Source of the DNA: Thermoplasmata archaeon
Lineage (GTDB): Archaea > Thermoplasmatota > Thermoplasmata > Lutacidiplasmatales > UBA184
Length of the DNA stretch: 64,000 nucleotides
Assembly: GCA_022749815.1 (NCBI GenBank)
Contig: JAKIWV010000001.1
Coordinates: 578,124 to 642,123 of the forward strand
Direction of reading: 5' to 3'
Shown: positions 32,369 through 41,238 of the stretch, piece after piece
Numbering within the stretch: the first letter of the stretch is position 1
Layout: each line of letters starts with the position of its first letter
The notes under the pieces: model-generated
The model's database searches: none
What the model was told of the DNA's origin: nothing
What the model saw: the letters and a program-made list of their open reading frames with translations, nothing else
Program-made: the position numbers and the translations under genes

Positions 32369-35049
32369 GGGGTTCCGAGCGCCGGGCCGGCCGCCAGGTG
32401 TTCTTTGATCCGTCGGACCCGCTCGGCCAGCTCCCGGGCCTTTTCTTCTGCGGCTTTGAGGACTTCGGGCGGAGCGTGGGCGCGGAATCCGGCATCGGCG
32501 AGCCGTTGTTCGGTCTTGGTGAGCAGTGCCGACAGCTTCGTGCGTTCGCGCTCGAGCGTTTGCCGCTCCGCGGGCGCGGTCTCCGTCGGGAGGGCCAGGT
32601 AAAACTCGCCGTGCGCCGTGACGCTGGGAGCGGTGCCGGCGGGCGGAGGCGCGCCGGCCTCCAAGATGTCGAGGGCGCCGACCCGGGCCTGCTGGAGCAC
32701 GAGTTCCCTTTGGGCCCGGAGGACGGCGCCGGTCTCTTCGCCCGAAGGGCGAACCCACGCCGGGGGAATGGACGTCGCTCCGAGCCGGTTCGCGGCGCGG
32801 AGGCTTCGGAGGGTGCGGATCGCATCATAGACGACCTCCATGGCGATGAGGGCCTCCGGGTCGTCGGGGGCCTCGTCGGCGTGGGGCCAGGCCGCTCGGG
32901 CCAACAGCTCCCCGCGATGGGGGAGCGCGTGCCAGAGCTCCTCGGTGACGTGGGGCGCGAGCGGGTGGAGGAGACGGAGAGTGCGTTCGAGCACGAACAG
33001 GAGCACGGCGCGGGTCTCCCGGAGGAGGGGTTCGCCGCGTCGCCCGGCGAGGGCGTCCTTGCTCACTTCGACGTACCGGTCCGCCAGGTCGTACCAGAGG
33101 AACGAATGGAGGAGCCCGGCGGCCCGCGTGATCTCGTAGCCCGAGAGGGCCTCTTCGAAGTCGGCCACTGTCCGTCGCCAGCGAGCGAGGATCCACCGAT
33201 TCTCGAGGGGAGAATCCGCGGTCAGGGCGGGGGCTCGGTCCGGTGGGTCGGTCCCGTCGGGAGCGTGGGCCTGGGCGAACCGGACGAGGTTCCATACCTT
33301 GGTGAGGAAGTTCCGGGCGCTGTCGAGCGTGGCCGGGCCGAACATTCCGTCCTGGTCGACGGGGTTGGGGAAGACGAGCGAGAATCGGAGCGCATCGGCG
33401 CCGCGCTCCCGGATGAGCTCCACGGGGTCGGGGGAGTTCCCGAGGTGCTTCGAGAGTTTTCTGCCGTGTTCGTCGCGCAGGATCCCGTGGAAGTAGACGG
33501 TACGGAAGGGGGGCCGGCCCAGGAAGAAGTAGGACGCCATCATCATTCGCGCCACCCAGAAGAACATGATGTCGCGTCCCGTTTCGAGGAGGCTCGTCGG
33601 GAAATAGTGGGCGAGGTCTGGCGCGTCTTCGGGCCATCCCAGAGTGGCGAACGGCCAGAGCCATGAGGAGAACCATGTGTCGAGGACATCCGGGTCGGCC
33701 GTGAGGGGAGTGTGGTCACACTTCGGGCACCTGACCGGTGGTTCCTCAGCGGCGGTTTCCGCACGGCAGGCGGAGCAGTAGTAGACCGGGATCGGATGGC
33801 CCCACGCGATCTGCCGTGAGATGCACCAGTCTTGAACATTCTCCATCCACCGGAAGAAGGTGAGTTCCCATCGAGCGGGAAAGAGCCGGATCTCGCCCGA
33901 ACGGACGGCTTCGACGGCCGGAGCCGCCAGCGGCGCCATTCGGACGAACCATTGCTTCGACAAGCGGGGTTCGATGACGGCGTTGGAGCGTTCCGAGCGG
34001 CCCACTGCATGGACGTACGGAGCTTCGTGGTCGACGAAGCCCCCGGCGCGGAGCGTCTCGGTGACCCGCGGGCGGGCGTCTTCCCGGTCCCGGCCGCGGA
34101 ACTCCTCCGGCACCCAATCGGAGGTGAGTCGGCCCTCGGCGTCGAGGATGTCCGGAGGCATCGGTAGGCCCGAGTGCCGCCGGAAGATCTCGTAGTCCAG
34201 CAGGTCGTGCCGGGGGGTGATCTTGAGCGCGCCATTCCCGAACGTCGGGTCGACTCCGGCGTCCGCGATCACCGGGACCTCCCGGTCGACCAGGGGCACG
34301 CGGACCGCGCGGCCCACGGACGCTCGGTGCCGAGCATCGTCGGGGTGCACGGCGACGGCGACGTCGCCAAAGATCGTCTCCGGTCGCACCGTCGCGACCA
34401 CGATTCCCCCGGGGGAACCATCGGCCCACGGGTAGCGGAGATAGAGGAGGGTCGTCGGCTCCTCGGAATGCTCGACCTCGAGGTCGGAGATCGCGGTTCG
34501 CAACGTGGGGTCCCAGTTGACGAACCGCTCGCCGCGGTAGACGAGCCCGGCCCGGTGCAAAGTAACGAAGGCCCGCCGGGTGGCCCGACCGTAGGCCGGG
34601 TCCATCGTGTAGCGGTATCGGCTCCAGTCGAGGGAGAATCCGCCGGCGCGCAGTTCGGCGCCGATCCGTCGTTCGTGCTCGCGCTTCCACTGCTCGACGC
34701 GCGCGAGGACCTCCTCCCGGGGAAGCTCCTCGAGCTTGACGCCCTGCCCCGCGAGGTGGCTCCGTACCCGCGCCTGGGTCGCCAGACCGGCGTGGTCGAT
34801 CCCCGGGAGCCAGAGGGTCGGCTGGCCGGCCATCCGGGCGCGCCGGACCAGGAGGTCCATCACGGTGTTGCCGAGCAGTTGGCCCAGGTGCAGGTCTCCG
34901 GTGACGTTGGGGGGGGGCAGGACGATGGTGAAGGCGCCCGCCGTCGGTCGGTCGGGCGCCCGCCCGAGCTCGGCGCGCTGCCAAGCCTCTTGCCAGCGAC
35001 GCTCGATCGCCCCGGGGTCGAAGCGGGGCGGAAGGGGAGCGGCGGTCAG
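32365..35049 (-). CDS. valS: Valyl-tRNA synthetase, with apparent CTG start
   Basis: The track starts at a GTG at 34863 (832 residues), but the class I catalytic core begins upstream. In frame before that GTG lies RFDPGAIERRWQEAW and then FTIVLPPPNVTGDLHLGQ, which holds the ATP-binding HIGH motif. No ATG, GTG or TTG exists in that part. A CTG at 35049 overlaps the permease stop as CTGA, giving 894 residues, the normal family length. HIGH is HLGQ and KMSKS is GRKLSKHLGN. The editing domain (VATVRPETIFGDVAVAVHP), the zinc-type cysteines (YYCSACRAET, RCPKCDH) and the C-terminal coiled coil are present. It charges tRNA-Val. Start confidence is moderate. Confidence 0.92.
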   Translation of the reverse strand: MTAAPLPPRFDPGAIERRWQEAWQRAELGRAPDRPTAGAFTIVLPPPNVTGDLHLGQLLGNTVMDLLVRRARMAGQPTLWLPGIDHAGLATQARVRSHLAGQGVKLEELPREEVLARVEQWKREHERRIGAELRAGGFSLDWSRYRYTMDPAYGRATRRAFVTLHRAGLVYRGERFVNWDPTLRTAISDLEVEHSEEPTTLLYLRYPWADGSPGGIVVATVRPETIFGDVAVAVHPDDARHRASVGRAVRVPLVDREVPVIADAGVDPTFGNGALKITPRHDLLDYEIFRRHSGLPMPPDILDAEGRLTSDWVPEEFRGRDREDARPRVTETLRAGGFVDHEAPYVHAVGRSERSNAVIEPRLSKQWFVRMAPLAAPAVEAVRSGEIRLFPARWELTFFRWMENVQDWCISRQIAWGHPIPVYYCSACRAETAAEEPPVRCPKCDHTPLTADPDVLDTWFSSWLWPFATLGWPEDAPDLAHYFPTSLLETGRDIMFFWVARMMMASYFFLGRPPFRTVYFHGILRDEHGRKLSKHLGNSPDPVELIRERGADALRFSLVFPNPVDQDGMFGPATLDSARNFLTKVWNLVRFAQAHAPDGTDPPDRAPALTADSPLENRWILARWRRTVADFEEALSGYEITRAAGLLHSFLWYDLADRYVEVSKDALAGRRGEPLLRETRAVLLFVLERTLRLLHPLAPHVTEELWHALPHRGELLARAAWPHADEAPDDPEALIAMEVVYDAIRTLRSLRAANRLGATSIPPAWVRPSGEETGAVLRAQRELVLQQARVGALDILEAGAPPPAGTAPSVTAHGEFYLALPTETAPAERQTLERERTKLSALLTKTEQRLADAGFRAHAPPEVLKAAEEKARELAERVRRIKEHLAAGPALGTP

Positions 35050-36854
35050 CCGCGTCCCCTCCCGGGAAGCAGCGTCTCCAGCTCGAGCTCGGAGGGAAAG
35101 CTCCGTTCATCCTCGTCGAGGACGCGGACATGCGGGCGGCCGCGGGAGGTGCCAGGGCCGAGGGCGAGCAGGGAGACGACCGCCAGCTCGGCGAGAGCGA
35201 CCACTGCCATCGCCAGGAGGGATTGGATCGGCGAGACACCGACGTACTGTAGAACGGCGAACAAGGCGATCGGAAATCCGGCGATTACGATGCCGGGCAA
35301 CACCACCGTGATGGCCCACCACGCGCCCGTTGACATGAGCGACACGGGGACGCCGGCCTTCTCGGCGCGCCGGAAGAGTAGAGCGATCTCGAGGAACGCC
35401 GCGGCGATGAGTCCGGGGAGCTCGGCGAGGACGAAGGCAATGAACAGCCAAACCTCGAGGAGCCGCAGGATCGTGAGGCCGACGACGATGACGGACGCAA
35501 TGGCGTAGATCAGCACGATCAACGACGATTTGCCGAGGAGCATCGACCGATTCGTGAGGGGGAGCGTGCGCGTGTACGAGTAGCCCATCACTTCGGTGGC
35601 GAAGAAGGCCGGGCCGAAAACGATGGCGAGGATCGCCGTGGTGGAGACCGCGGCGGCCGCCAGATCGAATACGCTCTGAGGTTGGGGCGCGCCGATGTAC
35701 GAGGAGAGGCCGATGACCACCGCGTCGATCAGCGGCAGCAGCACGACGAACGCGTAGCCCGGCGTCCGCGACGCGGTTCGGAGGTCTTTGAGGAGGATCG
35801 CCGCCGGTACTCCGACGGGCCGGAGCCCGACGCCGCGCCGTTCGTCCGTCAGTTCCACCTCGGGGCTCAGCCGGCTGAGCGCCCGGGGGGCGGTTCGAAG
35901 CCACCAGGCCACCCCCACCGCGAGCCCCCCGTAGCCGAGCGCCGCGAGGGCGATCGTTAGAACGTTGCCACCGGGGAGAAGGGAGATCGAATTCGCCCCG
36001 CCGAGGCCGACGACGGGGATCAATCCCATCGGGAAGGGGAAGAGCAAGAGGAGGCTCCCCAGCGCGTTGGGGGAAGTCCGGCCGAGGTACGCGAGGCCGT
36101 ACATGATCTGGAAACCGAACGACACGAACCCGTAAATGCCGAAGGCCGGAACGGCCCACAGGAGCAGGTAGAACCATCGGAGGATCGACTCGCGCAGGCC
36201 GCCTCGAGAGCCCTGCACGTGCTGGACGAAGAACCGCCCGGTACGGAGCGAGAGGCCCATCGCGATCAGAATCACGACCACGACGCCGGGGAGTACGAGG
36301 AGTCCCGCGAAGACGGAGTTGAGGGCGAAGCCCAGGGCGAGGGGGGTGAACACGAGCGCCGTCACCGCCGGGGCGTCGAAGAGGCGAACGAGGACAAGGA
36401 GGGCGACCCGGTCGAGCTTCTTTTCGGGGATCGGGAGAGTCTCGAGGACCGGAAAGATCTGAGAGCCCAGGTAGGTCGGCAAGCTCTGCAGCCCGACCAT
36501 CCACAGAAACGAGAGCTCGAGTAGCAGGAGGCCTGCGATGACGGTGCCAGTGTAGAGGGGCAGAGGAACGGGGGTAGGGCCGACCAGGAAGAATCGTTCA
36601 AAGAGGTTCGTCAGGGTGAGCATCGCGCCCCCGATCAGCAGCAGGATCAGGAAGCTGACGAGGAACTTGCTCTGCCCGACCCGGCGCCGTGCCGTCTTGG
36701 CCAGATCGCGGGGATCCGTCGGCGCTTCGGAGGCGAGCATGTTCCCCTGGCGGAGAGCGTAGACGGCCTGGAAGCTGAGCTCGAGGTAGGCAACCTCGGA
36801 TAGGCGACGCGTGCTCGGTACGCCGGCGGAGCGACTAGGCTCGTCCAAGGGCAC
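35046..36854 (-). CDS. ABC-type multi-helix permease
   Basis: A 602-residue protein with a GTG start overlapping the ATPase gene end by 20 bases. It has about 14-16 hydrophobic helices in two halves with a cytoplasmic linker around residues 325-350 (SRLSPEVELTDERRGVGLRP). The plan fits the large ABC-2-like permeases paired with single NatA-type ATPases. The substrate is unknown. Translation is coupled to both the ATPase upstream and valS downstream (stop shared with the valS CTG). Confidence 0.8.
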   Translation of the reverse strand: MPLDEPSRSAGVPSTRRLSEVAYLELSFQAVYALRQGNMLASEAPTDPRDLAKTARRRVGQSKFLVSFLILLLIGGAMLTLTNLFERFFLVGPTPVPLPLYTGTVIAGLLLLELSFLWMVGLQSLPTYLGSQIFPVLETLPIPEKKLDRVALLVLVRLFDAPAVTALVFTPLALGFALNSVFAGLLVLPGVVVVILIAMGLSLRTGRFFVQHVQGSRGGLRESILRWFYLLLWAVPAFGIYGFVSFGFQIMYGLAYLGRTSPNALGSLLLLFPFPMGLIPVVGLGGANSISLLPGGNVLTIALAALGYGGLAVGVAWWLRTAPRALSRLSPEVELTDERRGVGLRPVGVPAAILLKDLRTASRTPGYAFVVLLPLIDAVVIGLSSYIGAPQPQSVFDLAAAAVSTTAILAIVFGPAFFATEVMGYSYTRTLPLTNRSMLLGKSSLIVLIYAIASVIVVGLTILRLLEVWLFIAFVLAELPGLIAAAFLEIALLFRRAEKAGVPVSLMSTGAWWAITVVLPGIVIAGFPIALFAVLQYVGVSPIQSLLAMAVVALAELAVVSLLALGPGTSRGRPHVRVLDEDERSFPSELELETLLPGRGRG

Positions 36855-37647
36855 GGACGGCCGCGTAGACTCCCTCCTCTTCGCGCGTGAGGCGGAGGAA
36901 AATCTCCTCGAGGGTAGCGTTCCCCTGGGCGGTCTGACCCCGGAGGGCTTCCAGGGTGCCCTCTCCCACGAGTCGACCGCGATCCAGGATGCCCACCCGA
37001 TGGCAGAGCCGCTCGGCCACCTCCATCGTGTGGGTCGAGAAGAGAACCCCGCGCTGCCCCCGCGACACGTACTGTGTGAGCAGCTCGCGCATCAACCGTA
37101 CGGACCGGGGGTCGAGGCTGTTGAGCGGTTCGTCGAGGACGAGCAGGGGCGGCTGGTGAAGGAAGGCGCCGATCAGGAGGATTTTCTGGCGCGTGCCGTT
37201 CGACAGCGTGGCCAACGGTTGATCGAACTCGCGCTCGATCTGGAACGCGGTCACGTAGCTCTTGGCCCGGGCAGAGACCTCCTGCGAATCCAGACCCCGG
37301 ACGCTCGCGACGAACTCGAGGAACTCCCGCGGCGTGAGAGCGTCATACAGCAGGGCGGTCTCGGGCACGTACCCTACCATCTGTTTGGTGAAAACGGGCT
37401 CCCGGACCGGGTCGTGCCCGAGGACGGAGATGGACCCGTCGGCCGGGGTGAGGAGGCCCACCACCGCCTTGAGGGTGCTGGACTTGCCGGCCCCATTCGA
37501 CCCCAGCAGTCCATAGATCTCGTGGGGTCGGACCTGGATCGAGAGGTGGTCGACCGCGATCAGTGGACCGTACTGGACGGTCAGGTTCCTCACGGCCAAC
37601 GGCAACTCTAAGACCGATGCGTTAGCGTGCAGAACTCTTCCCCCCAT
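36835..37647 (-). CDS. ABC transporter ATP-binding protein
   Basis: A 270-residue ATPase. Motifs are GSNGAGKSS (Walker A), LSNGTRQKI (signature, a variant of LSGGQ), LLVLDEPLNSLD (Walker B) and STHTMEVAE (switch His). It closely matches the NatA/CcmA type of export ATPase. It is the first gene of the large operon; a TATA-like element at 37664-37672 is shared with the divergent small membrane-protein gene. With that promoter the start may be a few codons downstream of the annotated ATG. Confidence 0.9.
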   Translation of the reverse strand: MGGRVLHANASVLELPLAVRNLTVQYGPLIAVDHLSIQVRPHEIYGLLGSNGAGKSSTLKAVVGLLTPADGSISVLGHDPVREPVFTKQMVGYVPETALLYDALTPREFLEFVASVRGLDSQEVSARAKSYVTAFQIEREFDQPLATLSNGTRQKILLIGAFLHQPPLLVLDEPLNSLDPRSVRLMRELLTQYVSRGQRGVLFSTHTMEVAERLCHRVGILDRGRLVGEGTLEALRGQTAQGNATLEEIFLRLTREEEGVYAAVRALGRA

Positions 37648-37663
37648 AGCGGAGGCGAGCGCA

Positions 37664-37672
37664 CCCTATAAA
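37664..37672. promoter_or_regulatory. Shared TATA element between divergent genes
   Basis: CCTATAAAG (plus) reads CTTTATAGG on the minus strand. On the plus strand it is 29 bases before the ATG at 37701, giving a near-leaderless mRNA. On the minus strand the ATG at 37647 is only about 17 bases away, so a start codon further in is possible there. Confidence 0.5.
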
Positions 37673-37700
37673 GTCCGAATTGACTGTTCAAGGGAACATC

Positions 37701-37973
37701 ATGGACTTTGCTTCTTGGACCAACGTCGCGTTCGCGGGGGTCGCGGTCTTCGGCGCGGTCCTATTGGTCGTCTCGCTGCTCGCGGTCCGGAGGGCTCCGT
37801 CGCCCCGGATGGCCCTCGTCGCCGGCGGCTTCCTCGTGATCACCCTGCAGGGGGTGGTGATTGGGGCGCTGCTCTTCCTCGGTGGGGCGGCGCCGGACCT
37901 CCTGTTGTTCCTGTCGGCGCTCTTCGAGACCGTCCTGTTGATCGTGTTGTTTCTTGCGACGCTGGTCCGCTGA
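37701..37973 (+). CDS. Small three-helix membrane protein
   Basis: 90 residues from the ATG at 37701 (MDFASWTNVAF), chosen because it lies 29 bases after the TATA element. Three hydrophobic helices span nearly the whole protein (VAFAGVAVFGAVLLVVSLLAV, ALVAGGFLVITLQGVVIGALL, LLLFLSALFETVLLIVLFLAT). It is followed after 8 bases by a two-domain winged-helix regulator. Such small membrane proteins paired with HTH genes are common in archaea and may act as membrane sensors for the regulator. No function is assigned. Confidence 0.65.
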   Translation: MDFASWTNVAFAGVAVFGAVLLVVSLLAVRRAPSPRMALVAGGFLVITLQGVVIGALLFLGGAAPDLLLFLSALFETVLLIVLFLATLVR

Positions 37974-37981
37974 GGCCGGCG

Positions 37982-38527
37982 ATGGGGACGCCCGCGGAGC
38001 GGACCGGCACGTGGGCGGAAACCCTGTTGACCTTCATTCAGCGGTACCCGGGCGTCCATCTTCGGGAGATCCGACGACGACTCGGTATCCCGATCGGAAC
38101 GCTCGACTACCATCTGTACCGGCTCGGTAAGCGCGGTCTCGTGTCGGTGCGGATGCAGGGCGGCTACAAGGTCTGTTTTCCGGAAACGCTGGTCGGCGAG
38201 GGGCCCCCGATCCCCGAGCTCGACAAGGTGCTCATCGCGTTGCTCCGGCAGTCGGTGCCCCGGGCGATCCTGCTCCAGCTTTACTTGGAAGGGGTGGCAT
38301 CGCCGCAGTCGCTCGGGATCGCCGTCGGCGCTTCCGGACCCAACCTTTCTTACTTCCTCAAGCGACTCGAGGCCCTCAAGGTCCTGGAGCGGGAGGGCGC
38401 GCCCGGGCAACGGCAGGTCCGTCTACGCGATGCGAAGCGGATCCACGAGATCCTGCTCCGGTACCCGCCGCTTCCCGACACGGTCATTGACCGGTTCCTA
38501 CGGTTCTGGTCGGAGCTGCACCCGTGA
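37982..38527 (+). CDS. Two-domain winged-helix transcription regulator
   Basis: 181 residues from the ATG at 37982; the track's longer ORF is an out-of-frame overlap with the small membrane gene. The first winged helix is ETLLTFIQRYPGVHLREIRRRLGIPIGTLDYHLYRLGKRGLVSVRMQGGYKVCF. The second is ALLRQSVPRAILLQLYLEGVASPQSLGIAVGASGPNLSYFLKRLEALKVLERE. The duplicated layout is typical of archaeal ArsR-like regulators. It is co-transcribed with the three-helix protein, and its gene ends about 100 bases before a surface-protein gene that it could control. Confidence 0.8.
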   Translation: MGTPAERTGTWAETLLTFIQRYPGVHLREIRRRLGIPIGTLDYHLYRLGKRGLVSVRMQGGYKVCFPETLVGEGPPIPELDKVLIALLRQSVPRAILLQLYLEGVASPQSLGIAVGASGPNLSYFLKRLEALKVLEREGAPGQRQVRLRDAKRIHEILLRYPPLPDTVIDRFLRFWSELHP

Positions 38528-38631
38528 CCGGGGTTCAACGGCTGTTCGGAAACGCTTATGGACCGCTCGACCGCCATGTTTCCTCGGTGGGGGACTCTGG
38601 CCGGTGTCGCCGGCCGGGAGCGGGGATTTCT

Positions 38632-39693
38632 ATGAGCGGACGGCGAGGAGGGTGGCTTTCGCTCGCCGCGCTCGTCATCGCTGTCTCGGCACTCGTCCCG
38701 GCCGCCGCCGGCACCATGCCCGGGCCGGGCGCTTCGCCCCATGCGCACTTCATCCCGGCCTCCGACTACGCGGACCTTTCCACCCCGACCGCGCGCATCC
38801 TCTTCGGTTCCCCGCTCCCCCAGGTCGAGATCCTGCCGACCTCCAACACCTCTCTCGGGGCCACCCTCGGGCTCGACTATCTGCTCGAGATCGCCCCGAA
38901 CGCCACGGACCCGACCCACCCGTTGGTGCTCAGCGTCGCCGCGCCCCAGAGCCTGCAACAGTTCAACAGCACGATCTCGCTGCACGGCGCGTCGAGCTAC
39001 GTCCGGCTGACCGCGGCGCTCCCGGTCCATCCGGCGAACTCCAGCCTCTGGGCCCACGGAACGAACGTCCCCGCCGCGACGAACACCAGCGAGCAGGCGA
39101 TTCTGGAGGTCAACTACTCGCTCAAGTCGGGCGCCGACGGCAGCCCGGGCGTCCTCGTCTCCTGGTCCGTGTCGGGCTGGCCGTGGGTGAATCCCTCGGT
39201 GGACGAACTCGCCCTGGAGTACATCGTCCACGTCGTCTCGGGCTCGGGTTTCCAAACCTGCGCGGGGACGCCGAGCGCCAACAACCCCCGGGCCGCCTGC
39301 CCCTCCCAGTCGCTCGCGACCGGCCAGGCGGTGTGGGGATCGTCGTTGACCGCCCTCAAGGGCACCGGCCCTTCCGGCTCGGTGGCCTGGGTCAGCTGGA
39401 GCGCGCACGTCGGCAGCAACGAGAACCAGACGCCGGCCGTGGACGTGGGCGCGTATCTCGAGCAACCGGGGACGAGCGCCCTCGTGATCGCCGCCCGAGC
39501 CCAGGGGGCCGACGCTGTTACGGGGACCACCCTCTTCCTGCTCTCTTCCGGGAGCTTGGGGGGCCTCGCGCCCCTGACAGGAAACCTCCCGGTGTACGGA
39601 GCGGCGGCGGCCGTCTTTGCCGCCGCGGCGAGCGCCGGGATCGTCGTCTCCCGCCGACGCGCCGAGTCGATCGCGCGCGAGCTCTCGGCGTAG
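38632..39693 (+). CDS. Secreted surface protein with C-terminal anchor
   Basis: 353 residues from the ATG at 38632 (MSGRRGGWLSLAALVIAVSALVPAAAG), which gives a clean signal peptide. The exported part is Ser/Thr/Ala-rich with many N-x-S/T sequons and a few cysteines (FQTCAG, AACPSQS). It ends with a membrane helix (VYGAAAAVFAAAASAGIVV) and a basic tail RRRAES. No catalytic motif was seen. It ends 9 bases before the convergent lysS gene. Confidence 0.7.
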   Translation: MSGRRGGWLSLAALVIAVSALVPAAAGTMPGPGASPHAHFIPASDYADLSTPTARILFGSPLPQVEILPTSNTSLGATLGLDYLLEIAPNATDPTHPLVLSVAAPQSLQQFNSTISLHGASSYVRLTAALPVHPANSSLWAHGTNVPAATNTSEQAILEVNYSLKSGADGSPGVLVSWSVSGWPWVNPSVDELALEYIVHVVSGSGFQTCAGTPSANNPRAACPSQSLATGQAVWGSSLTALKGTGPSGSVAWVSWSAHVGSNENQTPAVDVGAYLEQPGTSALVIAARAQGADAVTGTTLFLLSSGSLGGLAPLTGNLPVYGAAAAVFAAAASAGIVVSRRRAESIARELSA

Positions 39694-39702
39694 CGACGCC
39701 GG

Positions 39703-41187
39703 CTAGGGCCGGGAGCGGACCGGCGGGAAGAGGATCACCTCTTTGATCGAGGCGGCCCCCGTGAGGGCCATGAACGCCCGGTCGATGCCGAAGCCGACCC
39801 CCGAGGCCGGCGGCATGCCGTACTGGAGCGCCTCGATGAAGTCCCGGTCAATGGCGTAGTGGTCCGTCCCCTTCGCGGCGAGCTGCTCCTCGAACCGACG
39901 GGCCTGTTCATCGGGGTCGTTGAGCTCCGAGTAGGCGTTGGCGAGCTCGACCCCACGGCAGTAGAGCTCGAACCGCTCGACGCGGCCCGGCTTCGAGCGA
40001 TGGTGCTTGGCCAGGGGCGTGGTGCTGAGCGGATGGTCGACGACGAAGGTGGGCCGGGTGAGGGACGGCTCCACGTAGTGCTCGAACAGCTTGTCGAGGA
40101 ACTTCCCCGGCGGGGACGCGTCCGGTACGGTGGCGCCGGCCGTCCGCGCGAGGGCGCGGAGCTCGTCGCGGCCCTTGTCGAGGAGTCCGGGAATCCCCGA
40201 GCGTTCCTCGAGCGCCTCCACGAAGTCGACGACCGCGAACGGCGATTGGAACAGCGTCGGCGCCTCGACGGCGGCGGGGACTTCGGGCAGGAGGTCGGCG
40301 ATCCGGCGGGCGAGTCGCAGGTACATGGCCTCCATCAGTCGACGCATGTCGGTGTAGTCGGTGTACGCCCAGTACGCCTCGAGCATCGAGAACTCCGGCG
40401 AATGCGTGACGTCGAGGTCCTCGTTCCGGAAAATGCGTCCGAGTTCGTAGACCCGTTCCATGCCCCCCACGAGCAGGCGCTTGAGCGGCAGCTCGAGCGA
40501 GATCCGGAGCTGAAGGTCTTCGTCGAGGTACGTGGAGCGGGTCCCGAACGGCTCGGCGGCTGCCCCGCTGGCCACCGCTCCCAGGATCGGGGTCTCCACC
40601 TCCAGGAAATCGTGCTCGTCGAAGAAGTGTCGGATCTCCCGAACGAGCAAGGACCGGGCGCGGAAGCGGGCCCGGGTCTCGGGCGAGGAAAGCAGGTCGA
40701 GGTACCGCCGGCGGATCCGCAGCTCGGCGTCCCGGAGGCCATGGAACTTCTCGGGAGGCGGTGCGATCGCCTTCGCCAGCATCGTGAGCTGCCGCACGAG
40801 GAGCGAGGGCTCACCGCGCCGCGTGACCATCGGAGAGCCTTCAGCGCCGACGATGTCGCCGGGGTCCAGGTCGGCCAACCACTCCGAGTACGCCGGCTCT
40901 TCGAGTTCATCGACCCGGAGGAACAGCTGGAGTCCGCCGGCCTGGTCCTCCAGGTCGAGGAAGGCCGACCGGCCGTGCTGACGGATCGTCCGGATCCGTC
41001 CCGCGACACGTGCGTCCGGCCCCGACGCGGTCGCACCGGGCGTCAGCGACCGGCACCGGTCGACGACCGTCGTGGAGGGGACGCGGTCGGGAAAGCTCCA
41101 GGGATACGGCTCGACGCCGCGATCCCGGAGCCGGTCGACCTTCTGTCGACGTTCCTGGACCAGATGCGATTCCTCGGGGTCGCTCAT
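39703..41187 (-). CDS. lysS: Class II lysyl-tRNA synthetase
   Basis: A 494-residue protein. An N-terminal OB-fold anticodon-binding domain (RIRTIRQHGRSAFLDLEDQAGGLQLFLR) is followed by the class II catalytic core. Motif 2 is FRNEDLDVTHSPEFSMLEAYWAYTD. Motif 3 is ASGVGFGIDRAFMALTG, the ATP-binding arginine element. Many archaea use class I LysRS, so class II is a useful trait of this lineage. The same strand holds the 133-residue unknown gene and the thermosome upstream. Confidence 0.95.
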   Translation of the reverse strand: MSDPEESHLVQERRQKVDRLRDRGVEPYPWSFPDRVPSTTVVDRCRSLTPGATASGPDARVAGRIRTIRQHGRSAFLDLEDQAGGLQLFLRVDELEEPAYSEWLADLDPGDIVGAEGSPMVTRRGEPSLLVRQLTMLAKAIAPPPEKFHGLRDAELRIRRRYLDLLSSPETRARFRARSLLVREIRHFFDEHDFLEVETPILGAVASGAAAEPFGTRSTYLDEDLQLRISLELPLKRLLVGGMERVYELGRIFRNEDLDVTHSPEFSMLEAYWAYTDYTDMRRLMEAMYLRLARRIADLLPEVPAAVEAPTLFQSPFAVVDFVEALEERSGIPGLLDKGRDELRALARTAGATVPDASPPGKFLDKLFEHYVEPSLTRPTFVVDHPLSTTPLAKHHRSKPGRVERFELYCRGVELANAYSELNDPDEQARRFEEQLAAKGTDHYAIDRDFIEALQYGMPPASGVGFGIDRAFMALTGAASIKEVILFPPVRSRP

Positions 41188-41238
41188 CGGAACGGCGGCT
41201 CGCCGGGGACGGTGGCTGTCGGAGGAAAAAGCTTCGCC

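Noticed and set aside
31146-32828. 560-residue ORF overlapping the aldo/keto reductase and valS
   Set aside because: Out of frame with two clearly conserved enzymes; composition is typical of a GC-rich shadow frame.
33746-35239. 497-residue ORF across the valS 5' end
   Set aside because: I tested whether its upstream ATG could be the valS start, but it is in a different frame from the conserved N-terminal valS segment.
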